DNA of 30,437 nucleotides, from assembly GCA_045617525.1 (NCBI GenBank), contig JAZLIT010000206.1, forward strand, positions 1 through 30,437, written 5' to 3'. How positions within the stretch are numbered: the stretch's first letter is position 1; each line of letters begins with the position of its first letter. Positions 1 to 8,422 of the stretch are shown here, piece after piece. The translations under genes were made by a program, and so were the position numbers. The notes under the pieces were generated by a model, which saw only the letters and a program-made list of their open reading frames with translations, did not search any database and had not been told where the DNA came from. This DNA is from JAZLIT01 sp045617525 (GTDB lineage: Bacteria > Bacillota > Bacilli > Bacillales_A > Planococcaceae).

Positions 1-47
1 TTTTTAATTAAATTGGAAAACGTACTGTTCTAACCGTGATAAATTGT

Positions 48-53
48 TATAAT
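48..53 (+). promoter_or_regulatory. possible -10 box upstream of the ter cluster
   Basis: A perfect TATAAT lies about 95 bp before the first gene of the plus-strand cluster. No good -35 hexamer is seen 17 bp upstream; a weak GGAAA...CGT arrangement at 15-37 could be an ECF-type promoter but its spacing is short. The true control region may lie left of the window. Confidence 0.3.
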
Positions 54-147
54 TTAAGTACTAATATACTTTATGGTAGGGTAAGAAATAATCTTTTCGG
101 TACATATTAAAAATAAATGTTTTAGGGCAGACTGGAGTGAACAATGA

Positions 148-1800
148 ATGAGATTTATACCACATGATTATTCAAATAGCACGAAAAAGTGGGAAGAAGT
201 ACTGGGGGCTAAGCTATTTTCGAGAGAAATTTATTTACAACAAGAAAATGAATTAAGCTATACGCGTGTTGCGAAGCAGTTCCTTGGAATATATGATAGC
301 GACTATGATATGAAAGAATATTTACATACACTCTCGAATAAAGAAATGAACTGGACATTTTTATTCCGAAATTTGCCAAAAGCAATCGATGCGCAGCAAA
401 GAACTGAAATTGTGAATATTTTGCAAATGCACCGAGAGAAACCGTTGTCGATCAATCGATTTATGGCATTTTTTGCAGGAAAAAACTTATTACCACTTAT
501 GAACACACCATATAAAGAACATTTTGTGAATACTCTAAGAACTTGGTTAGAGTTTTTACAAATACGTTACCCGCAGCTGATTAGTACTCAACTACAGCGT
601 ATTTTTCTAGATTTTATTAAGTGGTCAAATTACCATTTTCCGCTGTGGCATTCCCAAGCACCATTTGAAACAATGATGCCACGCGTAATGTGGTATGGCC
701 CGGCTAAAGAAAGTGAAGCCTATTATTTATATTTCTTGTATTTATTTGGTTGTGACCTCATAGTATTTGAACCAAATGGAGAAAATATTTTCACAGCATA
801 TGGTATGTCAACTATTCCTACTGAAATATTACCGAATACGGGGGACTTATTTGATTTTCCATTTGAAAAACCAGTTCAAGTTCAAACCGTTACATCACGT
901 GCTTCTGAAGAGGTAAGTAGGCATCTTTATAATAATACTTCAATGAATTTCCCGTGGAAGTATGCTGAATATGAAACTCGCTCACGTATTTTAAATACGA
1001 CATACGATGAGTTATTCCTTTTATCCAAGGCACAGTTGTATTTACGAGAAGGCTTTGAGGAAGCGGGAAATCTCATATACTTACCGGTGTTATTTACAAA
1101 AATTGAAGGTGTCTCGTTAAATCGATTAGATTACAACCGTAAAGTCCGTAGTTTGCATGAGCAAGAACTGACGTTTACAGCTACAAGTTTTCCATTAATG
1201 CCATTACAAAAAAGTAATATGCAGTTTCATATCCGTGATTCAAGCTCAAATGGACAGCTTGATGCAGAAAAATTAATGCAACTCGCAATTTGGCCCTTTA
1301 AAAATTTACAACTAGGTGCACAGCGTAATGTGGCAAAAACAATAATACGCTTTATTAATAGCGATATGATCCAACCACTTCCGCAGCAATCTAAAATAGA
1401 GCATGAACAATACTTATTCGGTCAACTCTTGTTAATACCTGAAGAGATAATCCGGTTATATCAACAATTTGATTATAGTTATTCGAATCCAACTATTTTA
1501 ATTTTTAAGGAAGAGGCAAGCGGACAGATGCAACGTCAAGACGCAATTTTGTTGGTGTTTGCCAATATGTTAGGGTTTGATGTAATCATTTATAGTCCAG
1601 GGGGATCGCTTAGTATCGAGCATTATATAAAAGAGCAGATAATTAGTACTCATCGACTTGAAAAGATTAGTTTTGATGAGAAATTATTGGATGTTTTAGA
1701 AAGTTCTGCTAATGCAGAAAACCCAGCGAATAAAAGCAATTTAAAGTCGTTATTTAATAAAATTTCCAAAAGATATAAAAATAACAATAATAATTTGTAA
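148..1800 (+). CDS. yceG: YceG-family component of the Ter biosynthetic module
   Basis: A 550-residue soluble protein resembling Bacillus YceG (the Ter-associated family, not the MltG lytic transglycosylase also called YceG). Its biochemical role is unknown; the family is tied by context to TerD/TelA stress loci. The start at 148 is chosen because GGAGTG at 134-139 is 8 bp away, while the ATG at 144 hits a stop after seven codons. Two segments look alike: residues about 178-215 contain G-C-D-L-I-V-F-E-P-N-G (201-211) and residues about 450-495 contain G-F-D-V-I-I-Y-S-P-G-G (476-486), each ending a hydrophobic strand-helix-strand pattern. This suggests two related alpha/beta domains. The C-terminal 35 residues are Asn/Lys-rich and probably disordered. 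It leads the cluster, 66 bp before the first terD-type gene. Confidence 0.82.
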   Translation: MRFIPHDYSNSTKKWEEVLGAKLFSREIYLQQENELSYTRVAKQFLGIYDSDYDMKEYLHTLSNKEMNWTFLFRNLPKAIDAQQRTEIVNILQMHREKPLSINRFMAFFAGKNLLPLMNTPYKEHFVNTLRTWLEFLQIRYPQLISTQLQRIFLDFIKWSNYHFPLWHSQAPFETMMPRVMWYGPAKESEAYYLYFLYLFGCDLIVFEPNGENIFTAYGMSTIPTEILPNTGDLFDFPFEKPVQVQTVTSRASEEVSRHLYNNTSMNFPWKYAEYETRSRILNTTYDELFLLSKAQLYLREGFEEAGNLIYLPVLFTKIEGVSLNRLDYNRKVRSLHEQELTFTATSFPLMPLQKSNMQFHIRDSSSNGQLDAEKLMQLAIWPFKNLQLGAQRNVAKTIIRFINSDMIQPLPQQSKIEHEQYLFGQLLLIPEEIIRLYQQFDYSYSNPTILIFKEEASGQMQRQDAILLVFANMLGFDVIIYSPGGSLSIEHYIKEQIISTHRLEKISFDEKLLDVLESSANAENPANKSNLKSLFNKISKRYKNNNNNL

Positions 1801-1866
1801 TGTAAGATAAAAATAGTTAAAGTTAAGGTGTGACAAACAATATTTATTGATTAGGAGGTCTTTGGA

Positions 1867-2475
1867 ATGTCAATAAACTTACAAAAAGGTCAAAAAATTG
1901 ACTTGACAAAAGGTAATGCAGGTTTAGATAAAATTTTTGTGGGCTTAGGATGGGATCCAGTGCAAAAGCCAAGCAAAGGATTATTAGGCGGACTTTTTGG
2001 TGGAGGAAGTTCATCTGCATCAATTGATTGTGATGCTTCAGTACTATTACTGAAAAGTGATCGTTTAGCATCGAAAAGCGATATCGTTTATTTCGGTAAT
2101 TTAACAGGTGCTAACGGTGCAGTCCATCATTCAGGTGATAACCGAACAGGCGATGGCGATGGTGATGACGAGCAGGTAGTTATTAAGCTTAAATCAATTC
2201 CATCTGATTACAATCGATTAATTTTTGTTGTTAACATTTATGATGCAAAAAAACGAAAACAGCATTTTGGTATGATTCAAAATGCATTTATTCGAGTTGT
2301 AAATGCTACAACAAACGAAGAGTTATTAAAATATAATTTATCTGAAAGTTACGTCAATAAAACTACATTAATTACAGGTGAAATATATCGCCATAATGAT
2401 GAATGGAAATTTGGTGCAATTGGCACTGCAACAGAAGCAGGTTCTCTTGGCGAAGTAGTAAAAAATTACGAGTAA
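1867..2475 (+). CDS. yceC: TerD-family protein, YceC type with Gly-rich insertion
   Basis: A cytoplasmic TerD-domain protein of 202 residues. The family binds calcium through conserved acidic loops and acts in tellurite, phage, acid and envelope stress responses. Visible here are the opening Q-K-G-Q-K-I-D-L-T-K block, V-G-L-G-W-D (25-30), the acidic G-D-N-R-T-G-D-G-D-G-D-D-E loop, and the Q-H-F-G-M-I-Q-N-A-F-I-R-V signature. A Gly/Ser-rich insertion at about 38-51 replaces the usual F-D-L-D linker, as in Bacillus YceC, and leaves I-D-C-D-A-S. The ribosome site AGGAGGT at 1853-1859 fixes the start. The next terD paralogue follows after 16 bp, so the three are probably co-transcribed. Confidence 0.9.
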   Translation: MSINLQKGQKIDLTKGNAGLDKIFVGLGWDPVQKPSKGLLGGLFGGGSSSASIDCDASVLLLKSDRLASKSDIVYFGNLTGANGAVHHSGDNRTGDGDGDDEQVVIKLKSIPSDYNRLIFVVNIYDAKKRKQHFGMIQNAFIRVVNATTNEELLKYNLSESYVNKTTLITGEIYRHNDEWKFGAIGTATEAGSLGEVVKNYE

Positions 2476-2491
2476 TATTGGAGGAAGAAAT

Positions 2492-3067
2492 ATGGTAGTT
2501 TCATTATCTAAAGGTCAAAAAGTAGATTTAACAAAAACGAATCCAGGTTTAGCAAAAGTAAGCGTAGGCTTAGGATGGGATACGAATAAGTATGATGGTG
2601 GTAATGATTTCGATTTAGACGCATCGGTCTTTTTATTAGAGGCGAATGGCAAAGTAGCAGGTCCAGAGGGCTTCATTTTCTACAATAATACAACAGGCGG
2701 AAATGGATCTATTGTTCACTCAGGTGATAATTTAACGGGTGCAGGAGACGGTGATGACGAAGTCGTTCAAATCGAACTTCTTAATGTACCGGCATCTATC
2801 GAGAAAATTACATTCACTGTAACGATTCATGATGGTGAAGCACGTAATCAAAATTTTGGTATGGTATCAAATGCGTTCATTCGTGTATTTGATGAGTCAG
2901 GTGAGTTAATTCGCTATGATTTAGGGGAAGATTTCTCAATTGAAACTGCTTTGGTTGTCGGTGAATTATATCGCCACAATGGAGAGTGGAAGTTTGCGGC
3001 TATAGGTTCAGGATATCAAGGTGGTCTAGCGGTGCTGTGCAATGATTTTGGTTTACAAATAGGTTAA
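2492..3067 (+). CDS. yceD: TerD-family protein, YceD type
   Basis: A standard-length (191 residue) TerD-domain protein and the closest of the three to classic TerD/YceD. It carries V-G-L-G-W-D-T-N-K-Y-D-G-G, F-D-L-D-A-S, S-G-D-N-L-T-G-A-G-D-G-D-D-E and I-H-D-G-E-A-R-N-Q-N-F-G, the expected calcium-binding and fold-defining motifs, and ends with G-S-G-Y-Q-G-G-L. It has a TTGGAGGAAG ribosome site 16 bp after the previous stop. The C-terminus (A-V-L-C-N-D-F-G-L-Q-I-G) is typical. Known for the family: calcium-dependent conformational change and association with membrane-linked TerC/TelA complexes. The specific job of this paralogue is not determinable from sequence. Confidence 0.92.
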   Translation: MVVSLSKGQKVDLTKTNPGLAKVSVGLGWDTNKYDGGNDFDLDASVFLLEANGKVAGPEGFIFYNNTTGGNGSIVHSGDNLTGAGDGDDEVVQIELLNVPASIEKITFTVTIHDGEARNQNFGMVSNAFIRVFDESGELIRYDLGEDFSIETALVVGELYRHNGEWKFAAIGSGYQGGLAVLCNDFGLQIG

Positions 3068-3095
3068 ACTAAAAATACACTTAGGGGGATTATAC

Positions 3096-3671
3096 ATGGC
3101 AATTCAATTAAGTAAAGGTCAGCGTATTGATTTAACTAAAGGAAACCCAGCTTTAAAAAATATTGTTGTAGGTTTAGGGTGGGATGTAAAAGGATTTGAT
3201 GGGGGCGAAGGATTTGATTTAGATGCCTCAGCATTTTTATTAAATTCAGAGGGAAAATGCCGCCAAGAATTAGATTTCATCTTTTATAACAACTTAGTAA
3301 GTCCAGACCGCTCAGTAGAACATACGGGTGACAATCGAACGGGTGAAGGCGACGGAGATGATGAAAAGATCAAAGTGCATTTAGATAAAGTTTCTGCTGA
3401 CGTTAGTCGAATTGCGATTACTGTTACCATTCATGATGCAGAAATTCGTCGCCAAAACTTTGGTCAAGTGACGAATGCGTTTGTTCGCTTAGTAGATGAA
3501 GACTTAGGAACAGAAATTTTACGTTTCGATTTAGGTGAAGACTTCTCAATTGAAACAGCGGTTGTTTTCTGTGAGTTGTATCGACAAGGAAGCGAATGGA
3601 AATTTAATGCGATTGGCTCAGGTTACCAAGGTGGCTTAGGTGCGCTTGTTGCTACTTATGGTTTAAGTTAG
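3096..3671 (+). CDS. yceE: TerD-family protein, YceE type
   Basis: The third consecutive TerD-domain protein, 191 residues, close to Bacillus YceE. It shows the Q-L-S-K-G-Q-R-I-D-L-T-K start, F-D-L-D-A-S-A-F-L-L, H-T-G-D-N-R-T-G-E-G-D-G-D-D-E, I-H-D-A-E-I-R-R-Q-N-F-G and F-D-L-G-E-D-F-S-I-E-T-A motifs. The ribosome site TTAGGGGGA lies at about 3080-3088. It is the last gene of the first half of the cluster: 329 bp of non-coding sequence with two hairpins follow before the enzyme genes. In Bacillus subtilis a terC gene (yceF) follows yceE; here it is absent and a CitE-like gene takes the next place. Confidence 0.92.
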   Translation: MAIQLSKGQRIDLTKGNPALKNIVVGLGWDVKGFDGGEGFDLDASAFLLNSEGKCRQELDFIFYNNLVSPDRSVEHTGDNRTGEGDGDDEKIKVHLDKVSADVSRIAITVTIHDAEIRRQNFGQVTNAFVRLVDEDLGTEILRFDLGEDFSIETAVVFCELYRQGSEWKFNAIGSGYQGGLGALVATYGLS

Positions 3672-4000
3672 ACAATGTTTCAGGCAGGATATGAAATAGA
3701 TATCATTAACTAAATCTTAAGTACATATGCATCTTTCTTTGACTAGTCAATGCTGGGGAAGCACTAACTTCTCCAGCAGCAAAATGATGCATCAATAGCA
3801 GGATTAATAGTGAAATTGATAGACCGTGTCCCAAAAATGGAAACAACAGTTTTCATCCTAATCTCCTCATTCTTGATCACATTTGAAGTATAGAAGTAAA
3901 AACAAAATCGTAAGGCAGAATTAAATTGAATTTATTTTAAGGAAGACAATCTTTTAGTGTCTTCCTTATTTTTTAAATTTTGTGAAGGGGAATTATAGAA
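3672..4000. other. non-coding leader between terD genes and enzyme genes
   Basis: These 329 bp hold no convincing ORF. A hairpin at 3751-3778 has 11-bp arms (TGCTGGGGAAG with CTTCTCCAGCA, one G-T wobble) and no T-run. A stretch near 3822-3838 (accgtgtcccaaaa) recalls insertion-sequence ends, but no matching partner end was found. A second hairpin with a T-run at 3939-3974 is listed separately. The ribosome site GAAGGGG near 3983-3989 serves the gene at 4001. Confidence 0.6.
3939..3974 (+). terminator. intrinsic terminator or attenuator 26 bp before the CitE-like gene
   Basis: The arms AAGGAAGACA (3939-3948) and TGTCTTCCTT (3958-3967) are perfect complements with a 9-nt loop, followed by ATTTTTT (3968-3974). 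The position, directly before the ribosome site of the 4001 gene, means that transcription of the enzyme genes must read through it or start within the hairpin region. Confidence 0.75.
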
Positions 4001-5113
4001 ATGCGTTTTTTTAATAAAGAATTAAGTACAGGAAAAGGTTCAATTTTTTATCAAGAGCCACGCCCTTTTACAAAATATACAGTAAAACAACAACTTCGCT
4101 ATTGTGTTGGTGCAGCATTATATATGCCAGCAATTAGAGAGAAGATTGCCAGTGATATTATTAATCAAAAATATCCATCATTAACAACGATAGTAATTGA
4201 TTTAGAAGACGCACTTGGAGATATCCAGGTTAAAGAAGGCATAAAGCAACTAGAAAAAACCATCGAAACATTGGATCAAGCAATTCAAAGTAACGTCGTC
4301 CAAGAAGAGCAATTACCTTTGTTATTTGTGCGTGTTAGAGGTCCGGGTCAGTTACAAGAAATTATTCAGTGTCTTGGTGAAAGGCAGCATATCCTAACGG
4401 GTTATGTACTCCCGAAATTCACAAAAAACAATGGACGTACTTATTTAGAATTGATTGAACAGCAAAATCGATTAGGCTTCAAGTTATATGCAATGCCAAT
4501 ATTAGAATCTGCTGAAATATTCTATAAAGAAGATCGAATGGACCATCTTTTAGCGATAAGAGCCTTGTTAACAGAGTATAGTGATTATGTATTAAATGTG
4601 CGGATTGGCACGACAGACTTAAGCGGGCTAGTGGGCGTTCGACGTACAATAAATCATACAATTTATGAAATCCAAGCCGTACGGGACTGTATAACGGATA
4701 TTTTGAATGTATTTTTACGAGAATCCCCTCAGTTTACTGTGTCGGGTTCTGTATGGGAATATTTTGGGGAATGTGCCGACGGGATTTCTACAGCGACGGA
4801 AGGATTACTAAGGGAAGTTGAGCTTGATCGATTAAACGGTTTAATTGGAAAGACGATTATTCATCCAACACATATTGATGCTGTAAATTCGATGTATGTC
4901 GTATCCCATGAGGAGTACATGGATGCACTAAAAATTATTTCGCACACAGATGGATATAACGGCGTTTTGAAAAGTGATTACGGAAATAAAATGAATGAGA
5001 TGAAACCGCATCACAATTGGGCAGAGCAAATTTTAATTCGTGCGGAAGTATACGGGGTATTTAACCCTCAATATAACCATATGCATCTATTACAAAAGAG
5101 GGTAGTCCAATGA
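4001..5113 (+). CDS. HpcH/HpaI aldolase/citrate lyase-like (CitE) enzyme of the Ter module
   Basis: A 370-residue protein of the CitE-like, TIM-barrel, metal-dependent C-C lyase/aldolase superfamily, in the subgroup found in Ter-linked biosynthetic operons. Visible: the acidic metal/substrate motif D-L-E-D-A-L-G-D at 67-74, a strand carrying V-R-V-R-G at about 110, L-R-I-G-T-T-D-L-S-G-L (a barrel-end substrate loop), and the C-terminal I-I-H-P-T-H-I-D-A-V-N segment typical of CitE proteins. The substrate is unknown; acyl-CoA or 2-keto acid chemistry is known for relatives. The stop overlaps the next ATG by 4 bp (ATGA), so translation is likely coupled to the phosphoribosyltransferase. Confidence 0.85.
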   Translation: MRFFNKELSTGKGSIFYQEPRPFTKYTVKQQLRYCVGAALYMPAIREKIASDIINQKYPSLTTIVIDLEDALGDIQVKEGIKQLEKTIETLDQAIQSNVVQEEQLPLLFVRVRGPGQLQEIIQCLGERQHILTGYVLPKFTKNNGRTYLELIEQQNRLGFKLYAMPILESAEIFYKEDRMDHLLAIRALLTEYSDYVLNVRIGTTDLSGLVGVRRTINHTIYEIQAVRDCITDILNVFLRESPQFTVSGSVWEYFGECADGISTATEGLLREVELDRLNGLIGKTIIHPTHIDAVNSMYVVSHEEYMDALKIISHTDGYNGVLKSDYGNKMNEMKPHHNWAEQILIRAEVYGVFNPQYNHMHLLQKRVVQ

Positions 5114-6459
5114 AGCGATACAATGTACTGGATAAGTTCACAGCAGAGGTAAATGTTTTAGCTAATCCCTATAACTTTGAGCAATCGCAACTTTTAGATA
5201 TTGCGATGCGTATTAATAAGAAACGTAGTTTTTTATTCGTAAGTAAGGTGTTAGGAAAACACTTGGCTGTACAACCTCAAATCCCGATTATAACGGGTCA
5301 GTTATTAGCGTATCGTTTTTTAGAAGTACGTGAAAATGAGTATCAAAAATTGACCCCGCAACTCGTTAAAGCAATTAAAAATCACTCCTATGCACAAGAA
5401 GTATTACAACTCGTACAAAAAAATCCAATTTATTCTAAAAAAAAGCTACGGATTATTGGCTTTGCAGAAACGGCAACAGCACTTGGCCATGCGTTTTTTG
5501 ATGCATTTGAAGGGGACGTTCGATATATTCATACGACACGTGAATGTTTAGTAAATGTATCGCCTACGTTAACGTTTGAAGAAGAACATTCACATGCATC
5601 GATGCATCGTCTATATGCAGATGAAACCTTTTTTAATGATGTTACTGAACTAGTTCTAGTTGATGATGAAATGACAACAGGGAATACAAATAGGAATATC
5701 ATTCGACAATTACATGCACACTTTCCAAATATAAAGGTTTATACACTTGTTTCAATTTTAGATTGGCGAAGTGAAACGTCTCAACAACAAATGACGGACT
5801 TAGCACAGGAGTTAAATATTGAGATTCATAGTGTTTCACTTATACAAGGAGAATTTTTAATTGAGATGCATGGGGAGCTACCTGTTTCAGAAGAAATATC
5901 GTTCCTACATGAGGAAACAGAGGTTGAAGAACATTCTATTCATTCATTGATTCGAAGTGATTTTATTATGCAACCATCATTTAGTGAAGAAGCAAGAATT
6001 GATGAAGCTATGTTTTATAAAGGAAGTGGTCGTTTTCCCCTAACCGTAGAACAGCATAGAGCGTATTATAAAGGTCTCCAAAGTGTTATTGATGATATTG
6101 TAAGGCTACGTACAGGTAAAAGATGCTTAGTGCTGGGCGTAGGAGAATTCATGTATACACCATTGTATATCGCTGCCCAAATGGGAGAGGGTGTATCTTA
6201 TCACTCTACTACACGTAGTCCGATTTTTGCGCATAATGATTCACTTATCCATAATAAAATTCAATTTAAAAGTCCTGAATTTCCTGGCGTCACAAATTAT
6301 TTATACAACATTTCAAAAGGTGAATACGAAGACATTTTTCTGATTTTCGAAAGGATACTAGATCAAGACGCATTATCAATGTTAGTGAGTCAACTGAGAT
6401 TATTGACGAACCATGTCCATATTATTACATTTGGAGGGGATAGAAATGTTGATGTATGA
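5110..6459 (+). CDS. phosphoribosyltransferase with C-terminal TRSP domain
   Basis: A 449-residue two-domain protein. The N-terminal half is a type I phosphoribosyltransferase: the PRPP-binding loop V-D-D-E-M-T-T-G-N-T is at 184-193, and upstream strands include I-I-G-F-A-E-T-A-T-A-L-G-H (115-127), a plausible pyrophosphate loop. The C-terminal half (about 300-449) contains L-V-L-G-V-G-E-F-M-Y-T-P and S-T-T-R-S-P-I, the motif that gives the TRSP domain its name. The family is inferred to join a base-like acceptor to ribose phosphate in an unknown nucleoside-like pathway. It overlaps the preceding gene by 4 bp and the following one by 14 bp. Confidence 0.88.
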   Translation: MKRYNVLDKFTAEVNVLANPYNFEQSQLLDIAMRINKKRSFLFVSKVLGKHLAVQPQIPIITGQLLAYRFLEVRENEYQKLTPQLVKAIKNHSYAQEVLQLVQKNPIYSKKKLRIIGFAETATALGHAFFDAFEGDVRYIHTTRECLVNVSPTLTFEEEHSHASMHRLYADETFFNDVTELVLVDDEMTTGNTNRNIIRQLHAHFPNIKVYTLVSILDWRSETSQQQMTDLAQELNIEIHSVSLIQGEFLIEMHGELPVSEEISFLHEETEVEEHSIHSLIRSDFIMQPSFSEEARIDEAMFYKGSGRFPLTVEQHRAYYKGLQSVIDDIVRLRTGKRCLVLGVGEFMYTPLYIAAQMGEGVSYHSTTRSPIFAHNDSLIHNKIQFKSPEFPGVTNYLYNISKGEYEDIFLIFERILDQDALSMLVSQLRLLTNHVHIITFGGDRNVDV

Positions 6460-7555
6460 GCCTGATATTATGGGAAGCTACAAGCAAAATGATGTAACGT
6501 TTCTGTTAAGAGATATTAGTCATTTAAATATCGAGGCTAGTACCGACGAGCGGGAAGAAAAGATTCAAAAAGGGGTTGCCCATTATTCTGAGATGTTGCC
6601 AATGGAATTTCAGCCTAATAAGAAATATATGATGTTATACGAAAGTATGCTTATAAAATATGCGCGTAAAATTGCGTATTGTGTTGCGGTAGTATGTGAG
6701 AAAATGTTGAAAATCCGTAATATAGAAAATATCATCCTCGTTAGTTTAGCTCGAGCAGGTACGCCAATTGGGATCTTGATGAAGCAATACCTTAAGCAGG
6801 TATATAATACGGATGTGGTCCATTACTCAATTTCTATTATACGTGGACGTGGAATTGATCGAGCTGCACTTAAATATATAACAGCAAAACATCCACAAGG
6901 AGAAGTTCAATTTGTAGATGGTTGGACAGGAAAAGGTGCGATTACTCAGGAATTAAAGCATGCAGTTGCTGAGTGGAATGCGAATGAAACGGTAAAACTA
7001 GATGCTCATCTAGCTGTTTTAGCAGATCCTGGGCACTGTGTGAAGTTATATGGCACGCGTGATGATTTTTTAATTCCTTCCGCATGTTTAAATTCCACTG
7101 TTTCGGGCTTAGTTAGCCGTACGGTTTTTAATGAGAATTTTATGAATAAAGATGATTTTCATGGGGCGAAGTTTTACCGAGAGCTTGCCTCCGTTGATGT
7201 TTCAAATGAATTTATTGAAACTGTTGCTCTACATTTTACGGATAAGCTAGTGCAAGAGGTGCAAAGAGAAGTATGGGATCTAATAAGTGAGCCTGAACCG
7301 AATTGGCAAGGTGAAAAGTGTGTCGTACAAATTCAACAGCATTTTAATATTCAAAATCGTAATCATGTTAAGCCAGGTGTAGGAGAAACAACACGTGTGT
7401 TATTACGTAGAGTTCCGTGGAAAATTCTTGTGAATCCGACAGTTGGAGAGGAGTTAACGCACATTTATATGTTGGCACAGGAGCGCGGTGTAGAAGTTGA
7501 GCACTATCCAAACATGCCATATTCTTGTTGTGGACTCATAAAGGAGCTATCATAG
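6446..7555 (+). CDS. StiP-type phosphoribosyltransferase-fold protein
   Basis: A 369-residue protein of the family often annotated as cysteine protease StiP but reclassified as a phosphoribosyltransferase-like domain. A PRPP-loop-like F-V-D-G-W-T-G-K-G-A-I-T occurs at 156-167, and S-L-A-R-A-G-T-P-I-G (a pyrophosphate-loop candidate) at about 98-107. The ATG at 6446 is preferred to one at 6413 because GGAGGGG at 6433-6439 is 6 bp upstream; the first 14 bp overlap the TRSP gene. C-terminal residues include P-Y-S-C-C-G-L. With the preceding gene it gives the locus two distinct phosphoribosyltransferase folds. Protease activity seems less likely than ribosyl transfer. Confidence 0.85.
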   Translation: MLMYEPDIMGSYKQNDVTFLLRDISHLNIEASTDEREEKIQKGVAHYSEMLPMEFQPNKKYMMLYESMLIKYARKIAYCVAVVCEKMLKIRNIENIILVSLARAGTPIGILMKQYLKQVYNTDVVHYSISIIRGRGIDRAALKYITAKHPQGEVQFVDGWTGKGAITQELKHAVAEWNANETVKLDAHLAVLADPGHCVKLYGTRDDFLIPSACLNSTVSGLVSRTVFNENFMNKDDFHGAKFYRELASVDVSNEFIETVALHFTDKLVQEVQREVWDLISEPEPNWQGEKCVVQIQQHFNIQNRNHVKPGVGETTRVLLRRVPWKILVNPTVGEELTHIYMLAQERGVEVEHYPNMPYSCCGLIKELS

Positions 7556-8341
7556 ATGCATTTATTTACATCAGACTTGGATCGAACTCTTATTTTTTCG
7601 AAACGTTCTATTGCGAAAGAAATTTCTGATCAAATATGTATCGAAACGATCGACATGCGTGAAATTTCCTATGTGACACCAAAAATTATGGATATTTTAG
7701 GCGACATAAATAACAAGATGCAATTTGTTCCCGTTACGACACGTTCATCCGAACAATTTAATCGATTGCAATTATTTCAGAATAAAATCGATCCAGAAAT
7801 TGTGATTTTAGCTAATGGTGGCATAATTTTACGTCATGGTCAAATTGATGATATGTGGCAACAAACCATCAAGCAAATGATGGATGGTTTAACTTTACCC
7901 CTAACAACTTTTCAATCCTTTTTTAAAAAACAATTGGCTGCACCTTATTTTTTAGAGTGGAAGTTAGTGGATGATATATTTTTTCTATACATTGTAGATA
8001 TACAGCAGGTAAACTATCTAGCGCTTCAACAATTTCAGCAACAGATTGAGGCGTGTGGATGGATAAGTTATTTACAAGGTAGAAAATTTTATATTTTACC
8101 ACAGCAACTCACAAAAGGTGCCGCTGTTTCTTATATAAAAAAACAATGTGATTATGAGTTACACTTTGCAGCGGGGGATTCTTTAATGGATAAAAGCATG
8201 TTGCAACATGCTGATTATGGTTTTGTGCCCCGCCATGGAGAGCTTGTAGATTATTTAGAGGATGCTAGTCACATTGAAATTATCGAAGCAACTGGGGCGG
8301 ATTTTGCAGAGCAATGTTTATCTCGAATAAACCTACTGTGA
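7556..8341 (+). CDS. HAD-superfamily hydrolase of the Ter module
   Basis: A 261-residue haloacid dehalogenase-type phosphatase. The catalytic D-L-D-R-T motif is at 7-11 (nucleophile D7, acid/base D9) and motif IV is G-D-S-L-M-D at 207-212. The middle region (about 85-190) is a Cof-type cap domain. The start codon follows the StiP stop directly (TAG then ATG) and uses AAGGAG at 7541-7546 inside the StiP gene, so the four enzymes form one coupled unit. By context it probably removes a phosphate from the ribosylated product. The exact substrate cannot be read from sequence. Confidence 0.85.
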   Translation: MHLFTSDLDRTLIFSKRSIAKEISDQICIETIDMREISYVTPKIMDILGDINNKMQFVPVTTRSSEQFNRLQLFQNKIDPEIVILANGGIILRHGQIDDMWQQTIKQMMDGLTLPLTTFQSFFKKQLAAPYFLEWKLVDDIFFLYIVDIQQVNYLALQQFQQQIEACGWISYLQGRKFYILPQQLTKGAAVSYIKKQCDYELHFAAGDSLMDKSMLQHADYGFVPRHGELVDYLEDASHIEIIEATGADFAEQCLSRINLL

Positions 8342-8422
8342 TTTAGATGCCTAAGGAATGGGTTGCTGGTTCAAAAAAATTTCTATTTAGGAAACTACAT
8401 TATGTAAGGAGCGTGTTTTAGT

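Noticed and set aside
148..1800. YceG name taken as endolytic transglycosylase MltG
   Set aside because: The protein has no N-terminal membrane anchor or MltG motifs; it matches the other YceG family that travels with TerD and TelA.
3820..3840. Insertion-sequence end (accgtgtcccaaaa)
   Set aside because: The string recalls IS ends, but there is no partner repeat, target duplication or transposase nearby.
6446..7555. StiP as a cysteine protease
   Set aside because: The clear PRPP-loop-like sequence F-V-D-G-W-T-G-K-G and operon context fit a phosphoribosyltransferase fold better; I see no Cys-His protease motif.
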